A stretch of 64,000 nt of DNA from a virus. Numbering within the stretch: position 1 is the stretch's first letter; every line of letters begins with the position of its first letter. This document shows, one piece after another, positions 43,144 through 50,300 of the stretch. The translations under genes and the position numbers were made by a program. Under the pieces are notes generated by a model, which had not been told where the DNA came from, searched no databases, and saw only the letters and a list, made by a program, of their open reading frames with translations. The stretch covers positions 1-64,000 of the IMG/VR virus record IMGVR_UViG_3300037089_000656; one strand, 5' to 3'.

Positions 43144-43177
43144 ATGGAGTGTGTTCTCAAGCACACTCCATATTTTT
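43144..43177 (+). terminator. rho-independent terminator after the fibre gene
   Basis: A perfect 10-bp stem (ATGGAGTGTG at 43144-43153 with CACACTCCAT at 43162-43171) and an eight-base loop are followed by ATTTTT. It ends the fibre transcription unit. The next gene starts directly after it, so that gene needs its own promoter or readthrough. Confidence 0.85.
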
Positions 43178-43666
43178 ATGAAAATCATACAGGCTTATGA
43201 AGGTATAATTCCCGAAAAAGATTTAAAATGTATTGAGAATATTAGGGTTAATAAACCTGGTAATGTCGAATACGAGTTTATTAATTCGATTCCTTTTTTA
43301 AATAATTACGAAGACCCTAGAATAGCTTCAGATATTTTTAGATTCCAATTACTCAGTGAGCATGATGATCTTCTATGGTTGGATTGTGATGTTGAAATAG
43401 GCAAATTTGGTTGGTATGATTTCATAGAAAAAGATAAACCTTATTTTGCTTCTATTGTTGGCCATGCTGATGTGTGGGCTATTTACAATAATGGGTTTAA
43501 AGATTACTTTAAAAAGTTATTAACTTTGGCGAAAGAGGGTTATTTTTGTTGGTACTGCCCTTATTTAAGACAGAATAGAGATAGTTACCATCTTATACCT
43601 GAAGGGTATTTTAATCACTACTGTTCCTACACACGTTCTAAAAGTAAAAATAACTTTAAAAAATAG
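43178..43666 (+). CDS. small GT-A-type glycosyltransferase
   Basis: The frame opens at 43151, but that start would lie within the terminator; ATG 43178 is preferred. The ~162-aa protein has LLWLDCDVEI, a DxD motif for nucleotide-sugar binding, with upstream NSIPFLNNYEDPRIASDIFRF, and resembles sugar transferases with a DXD motif (GT32-like). It is short and lacks a long acceptor domain. It probably acts with the neighbouring glycosyltransferases on phage structures or host surface sugars. Confidence 0.65.
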   Translation: MKIIQAYEGIIPEKDLKCIENIRVNKPGNVEYEFINSIPFLNNYEDPRIASDIFRFQLLSEHDDLLWLDCDVEIGKFGWYDFIEKDKPYFASIVGHADVWAIYNNGFKDYFKKLLTLAKEGYFCWYCPYLRQNRDSYHLIPEGYFNHYCSYTRSKSKNNFKK

Positions 43667-43697
43667 TGTTCCAGAAGTATTATTAATAAGGCTTTAA

Positions 43698-44315
43698 ATG
43701 AATCCAAAAATAATAATACCTGTAAGTAATGAAACTGCTTTATGCGATGAGTGCTTAAAGAGCATTGATCTAATGAGGCTTGAGGGTTATAAGGTTGTAA
43801 CACCTAAAAATATAAATCCTGCGGTTGGGATGATTTCAGAGATAGATCTGAACTATAAAGCCCATTTATTTATGGACTCTGATATTGCTGCTACAGTTAA
43901 ACATATTAAACAACTTGAGAATTCTGGCTATCCTGTTATTTCTGGGGCCTATACTAAGACGGTTGTTAATGGGGAGCTTGTTGGTAACACTCTTCATAAT
44001 AATGCTTTTGTGGCGGGGATATGGGGTTCGAGTGTCGGTTTTATAGGAGGTGTCGTTCCCTGTGATCAAGTCGGTATAATACCTGTTGATTGGAGTGGCA
44101 CTGGATTTCTATATGTCGAGACTTGGGTTTTATCTGATATGGTTGAGAAATGTGATGATCCAATTTTTTATTATAAGACTATGACGGCACCACATTTGAG
44201 GTTCGGTAAAGAGCAGACATCTTATGACTTAGGTTTTGCTATTAATTGTAGGAAAATAGGTGTTCAAATGTACCTTAATTGTGATTGTAAAGTAATACAT
44301 TTGTTTCGAGAATAA
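43698..44315 (+). CDS. small GT2-like glycosyltransferase
   Basis: This 205-aa protein has a GT-A fold pattern: IIIPVSNETALCDECLKSI at the start, AHLFMDSDI as the metal-binding DxD-type site, GYPVISGAYTK, a tryptophan-bearing loop (IPVDWSGTGFLYVE), and EQTSYDLGFAINCRKIGVQMYLNCDCKVIHL at the end, as in many phage glycosyltransferases. It likely transfers a sugar from a nucleotide donor. It lies between two other unit members, with an AT-rich spacer (TATTATTA) before its ATG. Confidence 0.75.
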   Translation: MNPKIIIPVSNETALCDECLKSIDLMRLEGYKVVTPKNINPAVGMISEIDLNYKAHLFMDSDIAATVKHIKQLENSGYPVISGAYTKTVVNGELVGNTLHNNAFVAGIWGSSVGFIGGVVPCDQVGIIPVDWSGTGFLYVETWVLSDMVEKCDDPIFYYKTMTAPHLRFGKEQTSYDLGFAINCRKIGVQMYLNCDCKVIHLFRE

Positions 44316-44340
44316 AATTTAATAGAATAGGAGTTGTGCA

Positions 44341-44838
44341 ATGAAAAAGAAGATATCCCGTAAAGAGTTGCAAATGGTGTCGGAGATTATCACTTATTAT
44401 TTACAAGAGATTGAGAAACTTCCTAATAAGCCTAAGCTGCCTTTCGAGTTCTCTTATGGATTAAGCCGTAATGAGTCCCGAATGGAAGAAGAAGTTAAGG
44501 CTGTTAAAGAAAGTTCTAAATGTCTCCAAAATAAAGATTTTAGAGAAAAAGAATATGCTTTGGTTCTGCAGTATTGTGCTAAAGATGAAAATAACAAGCC
44601 TATATCCAAAGATGGCCTGTTTCAATTTAGTGTCGCAAACGCCAATTCATATTATAGTGATTTAAGGAAATTGAAAACGGAAGAATTTCCTGAGATACTC
44701 GAATTTGAAGCATTTCTTACTCAGGAAGTTGAGATAGATTTTTTTCCTGTTAAGTTAACCCCAGATATTTTGAAATTAGATGTTACTCCGTCTTGGGTAA
44801 AACTTATGTCGAAGTATTTGATTGCTGATGAGGCTTAA
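44341..44838 (+). CDS. unknown 165-aa protein
   Basis: AGGAG precedes the ATG. The protein is charged and mostly helical (KKISRKELQMVSEIITYYLQEIE) with a C-terminal beta-containing part (EIDFFPVKLTPDILKLD). No domain is recognised. It is the last + strand gene before the convergent helicase gene. Confidence 0.55.
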   Translation: MKKKISRKELQMVSEIITYYLQEIEKLPNKPKLPFEFSYGLSRNESRMEEEVKAVKESSKCLQNKDFREKEYALVLQYCAKDENNKPISKDGLFQFSVANANSYYSDLRKLKTEEFPEILEFEAFLTQEVEIDFFPVKLTPDILKLDVTPSWVKLMSKYLIADEA

Positions 44839-44844
44839 AAATAT

Positions 44845-44915
44845 AGGTCATCACCGAACCAGTCTGGAGGCTCCAATAGGATGACCAATAGCGCGGGAAG
44901 ATGACCTTATTTTTT
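44845..44915. terminator. bidirectional terminator / alternative hairpin between convergent genes
   Basis: AGGTCATC at 44845-44852 can pair with GATGACC(T) at either 44880-44886 or 44900-44907; the distal partner gives eight pairs and is followed by TTATTTTTT on the + strand. On the minus strand the mirrored hairpin is followed by TATATTTTT. It therefore can stop transcription from both the 44341 gene and the helicase gene. A smaller GGAG/CTCC hairpin lies in the loop. Confidence 0.6.
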
Positions 44916-44992
44916 AGAACAGCTATTGATAAATAAATAGCTTGGTTGAACAACTATTTGTTGCCCTCTATAAAGACGGCTTTTTGAGTAGC

Positions 44993-46615
44993 TTACATTA
45001 AGATATCGTTTCGACCTAGTGCAAGCCACAAAAAAAGCCGATCTTCTTCTGTGGTATCTAAAGATCTAGAATGTGGCCATAGATCTTCCTCTACTCCTAC
45101 TACGAAGACTCTATCAAATTCAAGACCTTTACTCGCATGTGCAGACATGAGCTTAACGCCATATCCATTATCCTGTTCTACAAAGGTACTATTAAGAATA
45201 AGATCTTCAATAGTTTTAAAACCTGAGGCCACGTCCAGGAAAGACTCTATCATTGTTAGGTCGGATTCTTTATCGAGCATTTTACGGTAATCTGTTCTAT
45301 ACAGTACTTCTTGTATGGCTTCTAATGGGGTTTTATGTTGAATATCATTTAAAAGAGTAATTAAAAATCTAATAGGAGGCATTTCTAAGGATATTTCTTC
45401 GAGATAAGCCCAACCTTCTTGCAATAATTTCTCTTGCTTAGCTTCACCGAATCCTCGTTTAGGGGTATTCACTATTCTTGCTAAACTTTTTACGTCCGAT
45501 CGATTTAAGGAAGCCTTACAATAGGCGAGTAAGTCTTTTACTACTTTTCTTTGATAGTAAGCAAGAGCTCCGACAATTTTATAGGGGATTTTTCTTAGGG
45601 CAAAGGCTCTTTCAAATAATAGAGATCTACTATTCACTCTAAAGAGAATAGCTGTATCTTCGTGATTATTCATGGTTAATAGGGCCTCTGCAATTTTATT
45701 GGCTTCATCTTCTTGGCTGAGGAATTGAGTGAAAGATATTTTTCCTACTGTGTTAGACTTAGGCACCATGGGCTTACCAAATTGTAGAAATTTATTTGCA
45801 TGAACTATGATCTCGGGGCATGATCGGTAGTTATAGGTTAGGAACATTGCTTGAGCTTTGTGGTCTTTTATGAATTTATCTACATTTTCCGGTTTGGCAC
45901 CGCGCCAACTATACACTGACTGATTCGTGTCACCTACAGTAAATAGGGTTGACGTGCTTGTTGTGTACATTGAGAGAATGATTTTATATTGTAGTGTGGA
46001 AGTGTCTTGAAACTCATCTACTAAAATATGGCGCCAAAGGTTAGAATAGTAAGTTTTGCAATCTTCGTGTTGTAGGCAGTCATGGGCCAAGGTAAGTAAA
46101 TCATCAAAATCGCAGGCATTGTTTTGTTTTAGTATTTCTTGGTATGTGTTGTAGACTAATAAAAAGTCATCCTCAACAGGTTTTTCACATTCGGATTTTG
46201 CTCGACTGATGATGCTTAGATATTCATAAGGATCTCCTATGAGGTTCCTCGATTTAACAATAGTTTTTATAATAGATAATTGTTCGCTGTCATCATAGAT
46301 TGAAAAAGGTGACTTCAGGTGAGTGTGCTCAACAAATTTTCTGATGATACGCATGCACATGCTGTGTATTGTGCTTACCTGCATATTGGTTATGTCAGCT
46401 TTGATCGCTAAACGATCTTTCATCTCCTTAGCTGCTTTATTGGTAAAGGTGATGGCCAAAATATTTTCTGGTTTTACTCCAGTCCCTATGAGGTAATGTA
46501 TTTTGGCTATGAGGCATCGAGTCTTACCGCTTCCGGCCGAGGCATTAAGATAGATCGGTGAAGGGGCAAGAATGGCTTTGAGCTGTTCGTCGTTTAATCC
46601 GTAGTTATTATCCAT
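44993..46615 (-). CDS. UvrD/Rep-family (SF1A) DNA helicase
   Basis: This 540-aa helicase has the SF1 motifs in order: NDEQLKAI (Q motif), ASAGSGKT (Walker A, 25-32), TFTNKAAKEM, ILVDEFQDT (Walker B), GDTNQSVYSWRGA (motif III), NYRS (motif IV), SAHASKGLEFDRVFVVGVEEDLWPH (motif V) and a degenerate motif VI LALGRND. It ends directly after motif VI, whereas UvrD normally runs on for more than 100 residues, so it lacks the C-terminal extension. It is encoded alone on the opposite strand between + strand genes. It would unwind DNA in repair or recombination, or displace RecA. Confidence 0.92.
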   Translation of the reverse strand: MDNNYGLNDEQLKAILAPSPIYLNASAGSGKTRCLIAKIHYLIGTGVKPENILAITFTNKAAKEMKDRLAIKADITNMQVSTIHSMCMRIIRKFVEHTHLKSPFSIYDDSEQLSIIKTIVKSRNLIGDPYEYLSIISRAKSECEKPVEDDFLLVYNTYQEILKQNNACDFDDLLTLAHDCLQHEDCKTYYSNLWRHILVDEFQDTSTLQYKIILSMYTTSTSTLFTVGDTNQSVYSWRGAKPENVDKFIKDHKAQAMFLTYNYRSCPEIIVHANKFLQFGKPMVPKSNTVGKISFTQFLSQEDEANKIAEALLTMNNHEDTAILFRVNSRSLLFERAFALRKIPYKIVGALAYYQRKVVKDLLAYCKASLNRSDVKSLARIVNTPKRGFGEAKQEKLLQEGWAYLEEISLEMPPIRFLITLLNDIQHKTPLEAIQEVLYRTDYRKMLDKESDLTMIESFLDVASGFKTIEDLILNSTFVEQDNGYGVKLMSAHASKGLEFDRVFVVGVEEDLWPHSRSLDTTEEDRLFLWLALGRNDILM

Positions 46616-46620
46616 GTTAA

Positions 46621-46649
46621 ATTATACAGTTTTTGTTTTAATTTCTAAA
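46621..46649 (-). promoter_or_regulatory. promoter of the helicase gene
   Basis: On the minus strand TTTAGA (46644-46649) and a perfect TATAAT (46621-46626) are separated by 17 bases. The -10 element ends only five bases before the helicase ATG, so the transcript should start at or next to the start codon, giving a leaderless or nearly leaderless mRNA; no ribosome-binding site is present. Confidence 0.6.
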
Positions 46650-46670
46650 GTTATTTGAGTATTATTATTT

Positions 46671-48914
46671 ATGCAGTGCCCAATTTGTAACAATAATATA
46701 TTTATTCCTTTCAATAAGCTACCTGCTTATAAGATATGCCCTTTCTGTAATTTTTATCTACAAGAAGGTTTTAAGCTTGGTGATATGATTGCAGGTATTG
46801 CGGATAGTGTGAAAGATACTCCTGGAATTGTTATACGCCTACCAAATGTAGATGTTACTGGATTTGAAAAAACATCTTGTCCTTATATGTTCTCAAATCA
46901 AAGTGTGTCTATTTTAGCACTTAAAATGGGTTGGGAGGTATGTAAGGTAGTTAATAGAGACGGTACTGGTTGTACTGATTTTAATTTCAGAGTAAAAAGG
47001 GGTTCTTCATCTATTTCGGTTTTCATGATAGTGAAAAATGAAGAACAAAATATACTGGATTGCCTGGAGAGTGTAAAAGGAATAGCTGCTGAACTTATAG
47101 TGGTTGATACAGGTTCCACAGATAAGACTAAAGAAGTGGTTTCTAAATACACTGATAATATTTTTGATTTTAATTGGGTTGATGACTTTTCTGCTGCTCG
47201 CAATTTTGCCCTCTCGAAATGTTCGATGGACTGGTGTTTGTGGATGGATGCTGATGATGTTTTGGAGAATCCTGAAGAAATACAGTCCTTGTTAAAACAA
47301 GAGTTTGATGCTTTTAATTTCAATATTAAATATGGTGGTGAATATTATTGCCATGCACGGCTCTTTAAAAATTTTAAGAATATACGTTTTTCAGGTCGTG
47401 TGCATGAGTATCCTGTTCTGGGTCCTAGTCTTCGTCTTAAATCTGAGACCCTTGTTAATGTCATACACAAGACAGAGAAAGCTTGTACGGAAGATCGTTC
47501 TGAAAGAAATTATCGAATTTTAAAGAAAGAGACCGAAGAGGGCCCTAATAATTCTAGAGCTTTCTTTTATATGGCAAATGCTTTAAAAGAGATGACTAAG
47601 TATGATGAGGCAATTAAGACCTATCAACATTATTTGACAATGAATTCCTGGCTGGATGAACGGTGGATGGCTCAAAAGTATATTGGTCAGATTTTGGAAC
47701 GTCAGAAAAAACATGAAGAGGCAATAGAAGCTTTTATACGGGCTATTGAAATAGATGATCGATGGGCTGAGCCTCTTTATTACATTGGAGAATGTTATTA
47801 TTATCTGAATGACTTTAATAAATGTATTGAGTGGATGCTGAAGGCTAAAGATAAGCCAGAACCTTCTTCTCCTTTATGGAAGGAGAAAATTGTTTATAAC
47901 GATGGTCCATACCGTTATTTATCCGCCTGTTATAATCGTATGGGTGATAATGAAAAATCCCTGTATTATTGCAAGATTGCTTCGGAAAAAAGACCTGATG
48001 ATTTATGGATAAAGCAACGTTGTTCATTTTTAGAGAGTAATCTTAAAGCAGATACCAAAATTATTGAATGCTATCGTCAGGGAGCTTTAGGTGATTGTTT
48101 GATGACGACGGCCGCATTAAGGGGTTTAAAACAGAAATTTCCAGGATGCTTTATTCGGTATATCACTCATCCCCATAGTCGACAGGTTTTAGAAGGTAAT
48201 CAATATATTGATGAACTGACTGAGAAACCTGGGGAAAACGCTTCAATGAAGGTGTATTTTTGTTACCCTGATAAGAATTCGACTCTTAGAGACGAAGGTT
48301 ATCCAAATAAACCGCTAACTAGGCATATAGTTGAAATTTTTAATGAGTGTGCGGGATTAACTGAAAATGAAATGGCTCTTGAATGTACTTTGTCTCCTGA
48401 AGAAGATCAAATTGGTCAGGATCTAAAAGCTCAATATAAATCATACTTAACAGTGCATACTACCGCTGGGTGGTCTCCTTATAAGAATTGGTTTGATGAT
48501 AGATGGCAATTCGTTGTTGAAGAGTTATTTAAAAAAGGATACATGACTCTTCAAATAGGTCATTCAACCGATCCTTTGTTACCTAACGCTATAGATTTTA
48601 GAGGACGTACAGTTAAAGAGGCTGTTTCAGCAATTAAATATGCTGAGGTTCATATGGGAGTAGATAGCTTTTCGAGTCACGCTTCTTTTGCTGTTGGTAC
48701 CCCTGCGGTTATTCTTTATGGGAGCACTTCTCCCGTTGGATCTGGTTATTCTAAAAATATTAATCTTTACCATAATTTAGACTGCCAGCCATGTTATAAA
48801 GAGCATAAATGGTCCAAAGATAATAAGGGCTCATGTGGTTATAATAGAAAATGCATGGATTTAATATCTTCAGATGAAGTTTTAGCCTCTGTTTTGAAAC
48901 TCCTTAATAAATAA
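46671..48914 (+). CDS. three-module GT2-TPR-GT9 glycosyltransferase
   Basis: This 747-aa protein joins several parts. Residues 3-26 form a zinc ribbon (CPIC, CPFC). Residues ~115-230 are a GT2 domain: SVFMIVKNEEQNI, VVDTGSTDKT, and WMDADD (193-196) as DxD. Residues ~290-420 contain tetratricopeptide-like repeats (FFYMANALKEMTKYDEAIKTYQHYL; KHEEAIEAFIRAIEIDDRWAEPLYYIGECYYYL). Residues ~460-747 form a GT9 domain (YRQGALGDCLMTTAALRGLK, TAGWSPYKNW, MGVDSFSSHASFAVGTPAVILYGS) with a Cys group near the end. The GT9 part is related to the protein at 11967. TPRs may position an acceptor protein, for example a fibre. Confidence 0.85.
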   Translation: MQCPICNNNIFIPFNKLPAYKICPFCNFYLQEGFKLGDMIAGIADSVKDTPGIVIRLPNVDVTGFEKTSCPYMFSNQSVSILALKMGWEVCKVVNRDGTGCTDFNFRVKRGSSSISVFMIVKNEEQNILDCLESVKGIAAELIVVDTGSTDKTKEVVSKYTDNIFDFNWVDDFSAARNFALSKCSMDWCLWMDADDVLENPEEIQSLLKQEFDAFNFNIKYGGEYYCHARLFKNFKNIRFSGRVHEYPVLGPSLRLKSETLVNVIHKTEKACTEDRSERNYRILKKETEEGPNNSRAFFYMANALKEMTKYDEAIKTYQHYLTMNSWLDERWMAQKYIGQILERQKKHEEAIEAFIRAIEIDDRWAEPLYYIGECYYYLNDFNKCIEWMLKAKDKPEPSSPLWKEKIVYNDGPYRYLSACYNRMGDNEKSLYYCKIASEKRPDDLWIKQRCSFLESNLKADTKIIECYRQGALGDCLMTTAALRGLKQKFPGCFIRYITHPHSRQVLEGNQYIDELTEKPGENASMKVYFCYPDKNSTLRDEGYPNKPLTRHIVEIFNECAGLTENEMALECTLSPEEDQIGQDLKAQYKSYLTVHTTAGWSPYKNWFDDRWQFVVEELFKKGYMTLQIGHSTDPLLPNAIDFRGRTVKEAVSAIKYAEVHMGVDSFSSHASFAVGTPAVILYGSTSPVGSGYSKNINLYHNLDCQPCYKEHKWSKDNKGSCGYNRKCMDLISSDEVLASVLKLLNK

Positions 48915-48929
48915 TCTTTTAATTTATGG

Positions 48930-48962
48930 ATCTAATCATTACTTTTAAAAGGATGATTAGAT
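48930..48962 (+). promoter_or_regulatory. hairpin enclosing the ribosome-binding site and start of the propeller gene
   Basis: A perfect 10-bp inverted repeat (ATCTAATCAT at 48930-48939, ATGATTAGAT at 48953-48962) flanks a 13-base loop that holds AAAAGG, and its 3' arm includes the first two bases of the ATG at 48961. In RNA it would present the ribosome-binding site in the loop but hold the start codon in the stem. Confidence 0.55.
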
Positions 48963-50292
48963 GGCTCCATCATGGGTCCAAATTTGTAGTCAACTAGGTT
49001 CAGAATCTATTATCTGTGCCATTACTTACGGTGGTAGGTTGTATGCAGGCACAGCAGCACACGGAAATTTATATCGACTTAATCTGGCTGGTAATGCCTG
49101 GGAGCAGGTATGTGCTGAGTTTGGAACTTCTAGTCAGATTTTGTCCCTTGCTGAATATAATGGAAAGTTATATGCAGGTCCTGCAGGAGGAGCACTTGGA
49201 GCTGGGTTGTTACGTCTAAATGATGCAGGAAATGCTTGGCAACAAGTATGTCCAAAGTTCAGTACAGAACTACAAATAGTTTCACTGTGTGCTTATAATG
49301 GTAAGCTTTATGCTGGAACTATTAATCATGCTGATTTGATTAGGCTAAATGATACAAATGATGGATGGGTATCAGTTGTAGGTCAGTACAACGCCTCCTC
49401 TATTTTGCATGTTCTTATTGTTTATAATGGGCATTTATATGGTATTACGAATAAAACAAATGGTGGGGCCCTTCTTCGTTTAAATGTGACTAATAATGGT
49501 TGGGATGTTGTTTGTGATCCGATGTACGGTAATGATAATGCCTGTGGAGCTGCCGTTTTTAATGGCCGTTTATATATAGGTTGCGTTAAATCTGGTTCGG
49601 CTCCTACTGGAGCTTGTGACCTTTTAAAATTAAATGATGCTGGCACGGCTTGTGACCTTGTTTGTCCTCAATATGGTGCTGAAGGTGCTATCCGTCCCTT
49701 TGTATCAAATAATCGATTATATGCAGGTACAGGAAGTCTTACGGCTCCTGGAGGGACTGGACTACTTTTAAGACTGAATTTAGCTGGAAATGCTTGGGAA
49801 CAATTATGCTCTCAATTTGCTTCGGAGACCGTTATCCAGGCCATGGCTGAATATAATGGTAGCCTTTATGGTGGAACTAGTCCCAGCGGTCTTTTGTTAA
49901 AATTTCCTATTTCTACAAGTTCTTTTTCGGACAGCACTGTTGCCGATGGCACTTACACGACATCTTTTATTAATCCTGCAAGTTTAGTTTCTACAATACA
50001 GAGTTCTTCCCCAGATAGCTATTTTGACAGCACTGATAAATTGGGTCAAGTTTATGTCTATTACACTCATCAAGACGGTCGGCAACAAAAGCGTTTGATA
50101 CATAATTATGATGGCGCTATTATGCAAGCTCCAGTACACTGGACATCAAATGCTCGTGATGGGACATGGCAAAAGACCAGTATTGTAGTTTATGATAAAG
50201 ATGGTGCATACCATGAATTAAGTCGAAGCGTAATAGGTTCTACCGAGGATCTTGATCATACTTCGGGTAATATTTTTTTAAATGTAGTGTAA
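48961..50292 (+). CDS. beta-propeller receptor-binding-type protein
   Basis: This 443-aa protein has about seven repeats of ~45-50 residues with the signature YNGKLYAGT...LLRLND-AGNAWQQVC, a WD/kelch-like beta-propeller seen in tail and surface proteins. The last ~110 residues form a separate module (PDSYFDSTDKLGQVYVYYTH, DGTWQKT, DLDHTSGN) that is shared with the proteins at 54812 and 56378. It is probably a virion adhesin or fibre-associated protein. Its ATG is inside a hairpin. Confidence 0.75.
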   Translation: MAPSWVQICSQLGSESIICAITYGGRLYAGTAAHGNLYRLNLAGNAWEQVCAEFGTSSQILSLAEYNGKLYAGPAGGALGAGLLRLNDAGNAWQQVCPKFSTELQIVSLCAYNGKLYAGTINHADLIRLNDTNDGWVSVVGQYNASSILHVLIVYNGHLYGITNKTNGGALLRLNVTNNGWDVVCDPMYGNDNACGAAVFNGRLYIGCVKSGSAPTGACDLLKLNDAGTACDLVCPQYGAEGAIRPFVSNNRLYAGTGSLTAPGGTGLLLRLNLAGNAWEQLCSQFASETVIQAMAEYNGSLYGGTSPSGLLLKFPISTSSFSDSTVADGTYTTSFINPASLVSTIQSSSPDSYFDSTDKLGQVYVYYTHQDGRQQKRLIHNYDGAIMQAPVHWTSNARDGTWQKTSIVVYDKDGAYHELSRSVIGSTEDLDHTSGNIFLNVV

Positions 50293-50300
50293 GGATTAGC

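Noticed and set aside
44840-44990. tRNA or other stable RNA gene
   Set aside because: The hairpins do not form a cloverleaf and no T-loop (GGTTCRAAT-type) sequence is present; a terminator explains the structure.
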